The translations under genes were made by a program, and so were the position numbers. This document shows, in pieces, positions 1 through 7,088 of a stretch of 28,376 nt of DNA. The notes under the pieces were generated by a model. It saw only the letters and a list, made by a program, of their open reading frames with translations, was not told the origin of the DNA and did not search any database. How positions within the stretch are numbered: position 1 is the stretch's first letter; each line of letters starts with the position of its first letter. This stretch comes from a virus, in the IMG/VR virus record IMGVR_UViG_3300030685_000077, positions 1 through 28,376 of that record; one strand, given 5' to 3'.

Positions 1-1
1 A

Positions 2-247
2 GTTTTTATTGGTTCAGATGGAAAAAGTAGATTACCAGTACCATTAAATTCAATATTAAATTCTAATAATATACAAAATAATATTATTTCAGGTGAGACA
101 ATTTATTTATATGATTGGAACATTTTGATTGATACTGATGACTATCCAAGTGGTGAGGTGTTTGATGATGGTCTAAATTCTGTCGTTCCAGTAAATACTC
201 CAGCATTATTATATAATGTGATAAATGGCGGACTTAATAGCGTTTAA
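2..247 (+). CDS. 3' end of an unknown phage protein (5' truncated)
   Basis: The frame is open from the first bases of the window to a TAA at 245-247, giving the last 81 residues of a protein whose start lies outside. The visible part begins VFIGSDGKSRLPV and ends VINGGLNSV. It is rich in Asn, Ser and hydrophobic beta-formers, with no motif I recognise. It lies on the same strand as, and directly upstream of, three fibre-type genes, so a virion or tail role is a reasonable guess from context only. The following 54 bases (248-301) hold no gene. They are an A/T-rich leader that may carry a promoter for the next gene. Confidence 0.7.
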   Translation, partial: VFIGSDGKSRLPVPLNSILNSNNIQNNIISGETIYLYDWNILIDTDDYPSGEVFDDGLNSVVPVNTPALLYNVINGGLNSV

Positions 248-301
248 TAAAAATGAAAATATAAAAATTATATATAAAGAAAAAACAATTTTTTAATTTA
301 A

Positions 302-1597
302 ATGGCTAAGCTTGATAAAAATGCTAGAATTATAATAAAGAGAACAGATATACCTACATTAAGTGCAACAACAGCACCTAATGATGATCATACTTCAACT
401 CCAGCATGGGCTCCAACTGATGTTTATGTTGGAGAATTATTTCTTAATGAAGTAGATGAAAAATTGTGGATAAGAACAGATTCTTCTATACGAAGAATCT
501 TAATGGATAATGATCCTACTGGAGGAGGTTCCAGTGCGAATTTAGAATTTATTCCAAATTCTGGTCTTAAATATACTTCACTTTCTGCACAAACAATTTA
601 TAATACTACTATAAATTCATCATTAACTGTACCAACAAGTGTTGGTGGAATATCAGCTGGAACAACAGCTGGTAGTTTAGCCGGAAAATCATTAGTACAA
701 ATAGTAGACGCTCTACTTTTTCCTACAATACTATCAACATATACAATACCAGTAATCGGTATATCAAGTTCAATTGGTTTAATTCAAGAGATTGGATCTG
801 TAATTAGTCCTATTTTAATATTATCTGGACTCAAAAATGATGCTGGCTCATTTATATTATTAAATATATATAGAAATAGTAGTCTAATAGGAACAACATC
901 ATCACCAATTATTACATTACAGGGAAATATATCACCACAATTTGGCTATTCTGATGAAAATAATCCTAATTATAAATATGCTTTAAGCACAACAGATTTA
1001 AATTATACAATACCAATAGCTGTTGGTGAAAATCCAAGTACTACCATATATAATGGATCAGTGAATTATAATTCTGGTATACCTAAAAGAGATAATAAGG
1101 GTATTTATGATAATAGAACACCTGCAGTTAGAAGTATTAATGCTCCACAAAGTAGTTTATCTGGATTTATATCTAATAATATAACAATAAATGGTTGGTA
1201 TCCATATTTTTATGGTAAAACATCAAGCCAAAAATTAGCTTCAGATATTGTAGCAATAATTCAATCAGGTACATCAGGTAGTTCAGGAAGCTCAGGTAGT
1301 TCAGGAAGCTCTAGTTATACCAAAGTAGTAACAAGTGGTGGTGGAACAATAAATATGAATTTTGCTGCTGTTGGCGAATGGCCTTGGTTTGCTGTATTTA
1401 ATGGATTTACGACAAAAACAAAATGGACAGATTCTACAAATCCACTTAATAATGGTGATATTGGATTATTACCAACAGATTTATTTTCTGCTCCAACAAT
1501 ATTATCAATAATAAGTCCAGATGGATTATGGACTACAACATTTAAAATATATGTTGCACAATCTGTAACAACATTAGGTTTAACAGATATACGATGA
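302..1597 (+). CDS. Fibre-like virion protein, 431 aa, paralogue of the next gene's C-terminal half
   Basis: Probable tail-fibre or other surface-exposed structural protein. Residues 1-70 form an N-terminal domain with a GELFLNEVDEKLWIRT stretch, resembling the short beta repeats at the start of many phage fibre proteins. Residues 80-320 and 340-431 match residues 291-535 and 536-626 of the neighbouring 628-aa protein almost throughout; shared landmarks are FIPN-GL-YTSLSAQTI, NNPNYKY, NGWYPYFYGK, SGGGTINMNFAAV and EWPWFAVFNGFTTKTKW. At residues 323-338 a short G-X-Y run (GTSGSSG type) is inserted exactly at the junction of the two modules; the paralogue lacks it. The ATG at 302 follows an A/T-rich leader without a Shine-Dalgarno. 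No catalytic motif is visible. The fibre role is inferred from modular architecture and neighbours; the exact virion position is unknown. Confidence 0.75.
   Translation: MAKLDKNARIIIKRTDIPTLSATTAPNDDHTSTPAWAPTDVYVGELFLNEVDEKLWIRTDSSIRRILMDNDPTGGGSSANLEFIPNSGLKYTSLSAQTIYNTTINSSLTVPTSVGGISAGTTAGSLAGKSLVQIVDALLFPTILSTYTIPVIGISSSIGLIQEIGSVISPILILSGLKNDAGSFILLNIYRNSSLIGTTSSPIITLQGNISPQFGYSDENNPNYKYALSTTDLNYTIPIAVGENPSTTIYNGSVNYNSGIPKRDNKGIYDNRTPAVRSINAPQSSLSGFISNNITINGWYPYFYGKTSSQKLASDIVAIIQSGTSGSSGSSGSSGSSSYTKVVTSGGGTINMNFAAVGEWPWFAVFNGFTTKTKWTDSTNPLNNGDIGLLPTDLFSAPTILSIISPDGLWTTTFKIYVAQSVTTLGLTDIR
1268..1315 (+). repeat. Short collagen-like insert between two fibre modules
   Basis: A run of 9-base units of the ggtagttca type encodes GTSGSSGSSGSSGSSS at a domain junction. 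The homologous junction in the downstream paralogue (around residue 532 of the 628-aa protein) goes straight from one module to the next. This is a clean insertion or deletion of collagen-like repeat DNA. Confidence 0.85.
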
Positions 1598-1618
1598 TTT
1601 AAAAAATAAAAATATAAA

Positions 1619-3505
1619 ATGGCAATAAATTTATCTGATAATATACTATCTAAAACCACAAAACCAGCAGATGCTAAATATGGCCCATATTTAGGTCCTA
1701 CTTTAAATGATACAATTGATAATTGTCTGTTATATTTAGATTTATCATGGCGTTATGAAGGTTTGACTGTTGGACTTAAAGTAAATAGTGATGATATTAT
1801 AGAATATTGGTTTGTTGGTGGAATAGCCGATGAAAATTTAATTTTAAAAACTTTTGCTGGAACATCTGGAATTAATGGTACATCAGGTACATCTGGAATT
1901 AATGGTACATCTGGAACTAATGGTACATCAGGAAGTTCAGGAATAAGAGGAATATCAGATTTATATAGAGGTGTTTCTTTTGATACCCTCAATCTTTCTA
2001 TTTTATCAACTGGATTGACACAAATTATAACAACAACAACTGGATTGTCATATTCAGTTTATCAGAATATTATAGTGTCAACTACAGGAAATGCGGTACT
2101 TGGTTATGTAGAGTCTTATGCTTTTTTAACAGGAGAATTAACATTTTATATTACTGATATAATTGGAAGTGGAACTGCATCGAGTTGGGTGACAAATTTG
2201 AATGGCGCTGCTGGAGGCGATGGTACATCAGGAACCTCTGGAAGTTCTGGTATTAATGGTATATCAGGTAGTTCTGGTATTAATGGTACATCAGGTAGTT
2301 CAGGAACCTCTGGAAGTTCTGGTATTCGAGGCACTAACGGAACATCAGGAAGTTCTGGAATTAATGGAACATCTGGTAGTTCAGGTATAGATGGTACAGA
2401 TGGTATTGGAAATGATGGTACGTCTGGAACTTCTGGAACTAATGGAACATCAGGAAGTTCCGGGACAAACGGAAAAGACGGAACTAATTTACAATTTATT
2501 CCTAATACTGGATTAGAATATACATCTCTTTCTGCACAAACTATATTTAATGCAACATTAGATAGTGGATTACAAATGCCGGTAACAGTCGGTGGAATAG
2601 CGGCTGGAACAACGGCTGGTAGCTTAATGAATAAAACACTTGTAGGATTATTTAGTGATTTACTTTTTCCAACGGTTCAACCAACATATACATTACCAAC
2701 AATAATAATAACACCAAATCCTTTAATATATTCATATGAAGTTGGATCTATTATTAGTCCTATTTTAACATTATCTGGTACTAAAAATGATGCAGGTTCA
2801 TTTACATTATTGACAATATTTAGAAATAGTACATCTCAAATAGGATCATCATCACCAACAATAACATCACAACCAGATATAGCAGCACAATTTGGTTATG
2901 TTGATAATAATAATCCTAATTATAAATATACTTTAATTTATACTGATAATTATACGATACCAATAACTGCTGGTGAAAGTCCAAGTATAACTATATATAA
3001 TGGAACTGGATCATATAATTCAGGTTTAGTAAAAAAGGATAATAAGGGATCAAATGATGTTAGAACACCAGCAGTTAGAAGTATTAATGCAACACAAAGT
3101 AGTTCAACTGGATTTGCATCTAATAATATAATAATAAATGGTTGGTATCCATATTTTTATGGTAAAGAATCAAGTGTAAAAACAGCTTCAGATATCGTAA
3201 CAATAATTCAAACGGGTATTGGTTATACTAAAGTGGTAGCAAGTGGAGGTGGAACAATAAATATGAATTTTGCTGCGGTAAATGAATGGCCTTGGTTTGC
3301 TGTATTTAATGGATTTACAACAAAAACAAAATGGTATGAAAATGCTTTGAATAGTGGAAATATTGGTATTGACTCTAATGATTTATTTGAAGCTCCAGTA
3401 AACTTATCAATAATAAGTCCTGATGGATTATGGACCGCATCATTTAAAATATATGTAGCACATAAAATTACATCATTAGGCTCGACAGATATAAGAGTGA
3501 TATAA
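1619..3505 (+). CDS. Collagen-like tail-fibre protein, 628 aa
   Basis: Modular fibre protein. Residues 1-80 (MAINLSDNILSKTT...KYGPY...YRYEGLTVGLK-type) are an N-terminal module shared with the next gene, probably the attachment or oligomerisation end. Residues 81-112 and 197-290 are collagen-like G-X-Y repeats dominated by GTS, GSS, GIN and GTN triplets. Between them, residues 113-196 form a compact beta domain ending GSGTASSWVTNLNGAAG, which resembles a small domain I know from collagen-repeat phage fibres (pattern GSGT-SSW-VNL-G). Residues 291-626 match the upstream 431-aa protein. The gene sits 21 bases after the previous stop and 16 before the next start, so the three are probably co-transcribed. 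The start is ATG after an A-rich leader. Trimeric assembly is inferred from the G-X-Y repeats. No Pro-rich triplets are present, unlike animal collagen. Confidence 0.8.
   Translation: MAINLSDNILSKTTKPADAKYGPYLGPTLNDTIDNCLLYLDLSWRYEGLTVGLKVNSDDIIEYWFVGGIADENLILKTFAGTSGINGTSGTSGINGTSGTNGTSGSSGIRGISDLYRGVSFDTLNLSILSTGLTQIITTTTGLSYSVYQNIIVSTTGNAVLGYVESYAFLTGELTFYITDIIGSGTASSWVTNLNGAAGGDGTSGTSGSSGINGISGSSGINGTSGSSGTSGSSGIRGTNGTSGSSGINGTSGSSGIDGTDGIGNDGTSGTSGTNGTSGSSGTNGKDGTNLQFIPNTGLEYTSLSAQTIFNATLDSGLQMPVTVGGIAAGTTAGSLMNKTLVGLFSDLLFPTVQPTYTLPTIIITPNPLIYSYEVGSIISPILTLSGTKNDAGSFTLLTIFRNSTSQIGSSSPTITSQPDIAAQFGYVDNNNPNYKYTLIYTDNYTIPITAGESPSITIYNGTGSYNSGLVKKDNKGSNDVRTPAVRSINATQSSSTGFASNNIIINGWYPYFYGKESSVKTASDIVTIIQTGIGYTKVVASGGGTINMNFAAVNEWPWFAVFNGFTTKTKWYENALNSGNIGIDSNDLFEAPVNLSIISPDGLWTASFKIYVAHKITSLGSTDIRVI
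1859..1954 (+). repeat. Collagen-like G-X-Y repeat, first block of the 628-aa fibre
   Basis: It encodes residues 81-112, made of GTSGINGTSG-type triplets and built from near-identical 9-base DNA units (ggtacatca, ggaattaat). It links the shared N-terminal module to the small beta domain. Confidence 0.85.
2207..2488 (+). repeat. Collagen-like G-X-Y repeat, second block of the 628-aa fibre
   Basis: It encodes residues 197-290: mostly GSS, GTS, GIN and GTN triplets, with a few charged ones (GID, GTD, GKD, GIR). It links the small beta domain to the C-terminal modules shared with the upstream gene. Confidence 0.85.
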
Positions 3506-3521
3506 AAAACAGAATATAAAA

Positions 3522-6500
3522 ATGGCAATAAATTTATCCGATAATATATTATCAAAAACAACAGCACCTGTAGATACTAAATATGGACCATATATAGGTT
3601 CAACTATAGATATTTGTAAGAGTGCTGCGTTATCATTTTTAATTAGTGCGTATAGATATGAAGGTTTAACAGTAGGTTTAAAAGCTAGTAGTGCTGATAT
3701 TATTGAGTATTGGTTTGTTGGTGGTGTATCAGATGTTAATTTAATTTTAAAAACTTTTGCTGGAACATCTGGTAGCTCAGGTAGTTCAGGTATAGATGGT
3801 ATTTTTGGCGGAGATAGCCAACCATATACTTTTTTAACTGGTAATACAGCTTCTAATCCTGGATTTTCATATTTGAAATTTAATGATGTTAGTAATCCAA
3901 CAGAAATTTATATTAGTGATATTAATGGTGATAATGTAAATATAGAGTCTTGGCTTAATACTTTAAATGATCATGGTATGTCAAGAATTAGAATTTTTGA
4001 TAGAATTAATTCAAATATTTTTTATGTGTTCACATTAAATTCTATTACTCAATGGTCCGCATCATGGTGTACTTTAATAGTATCAATTGTGGATTCAAAT
4101 GGCACATTTACATTAAATGAAAATATAGTTCTAACTTACACAGAAGCTGGTAATGGTACATCTGGTAGTTCAGGTAGCTCAGGTAGTTCAGGTACTAATG
4201 GATCATCAGGTTCATCTGGTTCATCAGGAACTAGCGGTTCATCTGGATCATCTGGTGTTTTTGGTGGTGATAGTCAGCCTTATAAATTTTTAACAGGTAT
4301 AACTCATTCTGATCCAGGTTATACATATTTAAAATTTGATAATGATATAAATTTTTGGAACGTTTCAAAAATTTATATTAGTGAATTTAATGGTAATAAT
4401 ATTTATGTTGATGGTTGGTTGAGTAGTTTAAATACTAATGGAATATCAAGAATTAGAATTTATGATAATGTGAATTATGATAATTTTGTAATTTTTGAAT
4501 TGAATAATGGAATTGATCACGGCTCTTGGTTTGAATTTAGTGTTACATGGGTTGCATCTAATTCTACATTATTCTTATTGAATCATAATCTTGTTATATC
4601 TTATGTTGAAAATGGAACTTCTGGATCATCAGGTAGTTCAGGATCTTCAGGTAGTTCTGGCTCTTCTGGTACGTCAGGAAGTTCTGGTACTAATGGCACA
4701 TCAGGAACTAATGGTACATCAGGAAGTTCTGGAAGTTCTGGCACATCAGGAAGTTCTGGCACATCAGGAAGTTCTGGCACATCAGGAAGTTCTGGCACAT
4801 CAGGAACTAACGGCACATCTGGAACTTCAGGAACTTCAGGAACTAACGGCACATCAGGAACTTCAGGAACTAACGGTACATCAGGAACTTCAGGAACTTC
4901 AGGAACTAACGGTACATCAGGAACTTCAGGCTCTTCTGCTACTAACGGTACATCAGGAACTTCAGGCTCTTCTGCTACTAATGGTACATCAGGAACTTCA
5001 GGCTCTTCTGCTACTAATGGTACATCTGGTACTAATGGATCATCAGGTTCATCTGGAATTGGGACTAATGGTACATCAGGCATTAATGGTACATCAGGCA
5101 TTAATGGTACCTCAGGTATTAATGGTACCTCAGGTATTAATGGTACCTCAGGCTCATCAGGAACTGGTACAAATGGTACGTCAGGAACGAATGGCACGTC
5201 AGGTAGTTCTGGAATAAGTCCAACGACACCAGAGACTCAATTAACAGCTAGTACGGAGCAAGAATTAGTTAATGCTTGGGCTACAGCGGCACCATCTACC
5301 ACACCTTATAAAATTATAATATTAAGTGCTATCACCTTTACACAAAATAGAATATTTTCAGGTAACACTATAGCAATAAAAATAGAAGCTATAACAACTA
5401 AGAATTTAAATTTTGGATCTAATGCTGTTGTATTTACGAATCCGGTGTTTAATAACATAGCTTATACAACCACTGGATCATATTATTTAAGAATTTCTGG
5501 TGGATATGCCACTTTTAATAATTGTATTTGGGGATCAGATGTAAGAGAGGTTGATTCTTATAAAATAAATGTTATAGTAGATAGTGCAACTAATAATACT
5601 GGTGGATTAACTTTTTATAATCCAACACATTATACTTCAAGTTATGATTATAATTCTGGTTCTACTATTCAACCATTTTCTATTAGGAATGATGCAACGT
5701 TTAGTAGTGATTCCGCTAGATTATATGTTACTATAATAGAAATGGCATCTGTTTATGATTTTAAAAGGTTTTCAATAGTAAAATTAACTTCAACAATATC
5801 TGGTTGTCCATATTCTGTAACTGGTGATGAGACATGGTATTATCATTCAGCACAAGAATTACCTGGATCATCATATATTAAAAATACTGCATTAATTTTA
5901 AAACAGGCATCAATAGATAATTTAATGGCTGCTAGGTTAATTACTGATAATACCGCAACTTTACTTTTAGGTGTTGATTCCAATAATAATATTGTTCAAT
6001 TAAATAAAGCTTTATCAGGTAGTTCTGGAAGTTCTGGAATTAACGGTACGTCAGGAAGTTCAGGCACAAATGGAACATCAGGTACTAATGGTAGTTCAGG
6101 TAGTTCAGGCACAAATGGTACATCAGGTACTAATGGTAGTTCAGGTAGTTCAGGCACAAATGGTACATCAGGAACAAGAGGAACATCTGGTAGTTCTGGA
6201 ACATCTGGTAGTTCTGGAACAAATGGTACATCTGGAACTAATGGTAGTTCAGGTACAAATGGTAGTTCAGGTAGTTCAGGTGCAAATGGTAGTTCAGGTA
6301 GTTCAGGTAGTTCAGGTGCAAATGGTAGTTCAGGTAGTTCAGGTGCAAATGGTAGTTCAGGTAGTTCAGGTGCAAATGGTAGTTCAGGTAGTTCAGGTAG
6401 TTCAGGTAGTTCAGGTACAAATGGTACATCAGGGACAAGAGGAACATCAGGTAGTTCTGGAACATCAGGTAGTTCTGGAAATAATGGTGCTAATGGTACA

Positions 6501-7088
6501 AGTGGTACTTCTGTAACGGTGTCAGGTACAAATAATACAGTTGTTAAATTCACAAGTGTTTCAACTGTGGGTAATTCTATAATGACTGATGATGGAACAA
6601 CTGTAACTGTTAGTGGAAATTTAAATTTAAATGATAATTACAGTAATATAAGAACTATTTCGAATGGTTATTATGGTGGTGCTGTGCAATTTAAAGCAAA
6701 TAATAGTACTTCTGATAGATGGTCACGAATTGGAATGATTGATTCAACTGGAACTTGGATTGGTGGAATGACTATTGATAATAATTATAATGCAACTTTT
6801 TCAAGTTCTGTAACAGCAACCAACTTTATTTTAAGTTCAGATAAGAGAGATAAAACAAAAATAAAACCAATTGATTTAACCCCAATTGAAATAGAATATA
6901 AATCTTTTGAATTAAAAACAGAACCAAATATAACCAGATATGGTGTCATTGCTCAAACATTACAAAAGACCCATCCTGAATTAGTAAGAACTGCTGAAGA
7001 TGGTAAATTAAAAGTCGCGTATATTGACTTATTAATATACGAAATTGCTTCACTAAAAGAAGAAATTAAGAAATTAAAAAATAAATAA
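3522..7088 (+). CDS. Large collagen-like tail-fibre protein with C-terminal S74 chaperone, 1188 aa
   Basis: Trimeric-fibre-type protein. Residues 1-80 repeat the N-terminal module of the 628-aa neighbour. Residues 93-209 and 247-364 are two copies of one domain starting FGGDSQPY-F-TG, a type I know from collagen-bearing phage fibres (GDS-Y-F...EIYI...W...S-I-I). Collagen-like G-X-Y blocks fill 81-92, 210-246, 365-565 and 833-998. Residues 566-832 are a beta-rich region starting TQLTASTEQELVNAWATA, possibly a beta-helix receptor-binding head. Residues 1000-1104 are a stem region. Residues 1105-1188 are an intramolecular chaperone (peptidase S74) with SDKRDK matching the S-D-x-R-x-K autocleavage site (Ser1106, Lys1111), then GVIAQTLQKTHPELV and a terminal coiled coil (LKEEIKKLKNK). 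Cleavage before Ser1106 would leave a mature protein of 1105 residues. The stop abuts the next gene's ATG. Confidence 0.88.
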   Translation: MAINLSDNILSKTTAPVDTKYGPYIGSTIDICKSAALSFLISAYRYEGLTVGLKASSADIIEYWFVGGVSDVNLILKTFAGTSGSSGSSGIDGIFGGDSQPYTFLTGNTASNPGFSYLKFNDVSNPTEIYISDINGDNVNIESWLNTLNDHGMSRIRIFDRINSNIFYVFTLNSITQWSASWCTLIVSIVDSNGTFTLNENIVLTYTEAGNGTSGSSGSSGSSGTNGSSGSSGSSGTSGSSGSSGVFGGDSQPYKFLTGITHSDPGYTYLKFDNDINFWNVSKIYISEFNGNNIYVDGWLSSLNTNGISRIRIYDNVNYDNFVIFELNNGIDHGSWFEFSVTWVASNSTLFLLNHNLVISYVENGTSGSSGSSGSSGSSGSSGTSGSSGTNGTSGTNGTSGSSGSSGTSGSSGTSGSSGTSGSSGTSGTNGTSGTSGTSGTNGTSGTSGTNGTSGTSGTSGTNGTSGTSGSSATNGTSGTSGSSATNGTSGTSGSSATNGTSGTNGSSGSSGIGTNGTSGINGTSGINGTSGINGTSGINGTSGSSGTGTNGTSGTNGTSGSSGISPTTPETQLTASTEQELVNAWATAAPSTTPYKIIILSAITFTQNRIFSGNTIAIKIEAITTKNLNFGSNAVVFTNPVFNNIAYTTTGSYYLRISGGYATFNNCIWGSDVREVDSYKINVIVDSATNNTGGLTFYNPTHYTSSYDYNSGSTIQPFSIRNDATFSSDSARLYVTIIEMASVYDFKRFSIVKLTSTISGCPYSVTGDETWYYHSAQELPGSSYIKNTALILKQASIDNLMAARLITDNTATLLLGVDSNNNIVQLNKALSGSSGSSGINGTSGSSGTNGTSGTNGSSGSSGTNGTSGTNGSSGSSGTNGTSGTRGTSGSSGTSGSSGTNGTSGTNGSSGTNGSSGSSGANGSSGSSGSSGANGSSGSSGANGSSGSSGANGSSGSSGSSGSSGTNGTSGTRGTSGSSGTSGSSGNNGANGTSGTSVTVSGTNNTVVKFTSVSTVGNSIMTDDGTTVTVSGNLNLNDNYSNIRTISNGYYGGAVQFKANNSTSDRWSRIGMIDSTGTWIGGMTIDNNYNATFSSSVTATNFILSSDKRDKTKIKPIDLTPIEIEYKSFELKTEPNITRYGVIAQTLQKTHPELVRTAEDGKLKVAYIDLLIYEIASLKEEIKKLKNK
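4149..4259 (+). repeat. Collagen-like block between the two duplicated domains of the large fibre
   Basis: It encodes residues 210-246, made of GTSGSSGSSG-type triplets with a GTN. It separates the two FGGDSQPY-type domain copies (residues 93-209 and 247-364), so one domain-plus-spacer unit appears to have been duplicated. Confidence 0.85.
4614..5216 (+). repeat. Long collagen-like block with nested 18- and 36-bp tandem repeats
   Basis: It encodes residues 365-565, about 67 G-X-Y triplets. At DNA level it holds higher-order tandem arrays: three exact 18-bp copies at 4740-4793 (ggcacatcaggaagttct), three near-identical 36-bp copies at 4929-5036 (starting ggctcttctgctactaa), and four 18-bp copies at 5079-5150 (gg-attaatggtac-tca). 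This is the pattern expected from recent unequal recombination or slippage. In the 36-bp units the usual Gly is replaced by Ala (SSATNG), interrupting strict G-X-Y spacing. Confidence 0.9.
6018..6515 (+). repeat. Long collagen-like block before the stem and S74 domain
   Basis: It encodes residues 833-998. Between about 6241 and 6420 it is made almost only of the 9-mers ggtagttca and ggtgcaaat/ggtacaaat (GSS, GAN, GTN). Two copies of a GTRGTSGSSGTSGSSG segment (residues 884-899 and 972-987) show duplication of a larger piece. Confidence 0.9.

Noticed and set aside
4740-5150. Regular 18- and 36-bp repeats suggesting a CRISPR array
   Set aside because: There are no unique spacers; the units are contiguous, in frame and encode G-X-Y triplets inside a fibre gene.
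4601-6553. Long minus-strand open frames rich in PELPDVPLVP, and plus-strand frames of HQELVHQ type, across the collagen-like blocks
   Set aside because: They are other-frame readings of the 9-base collagen repeats (ggtagttca-type units lack stops in several frames). They have no leader and no independent composition.
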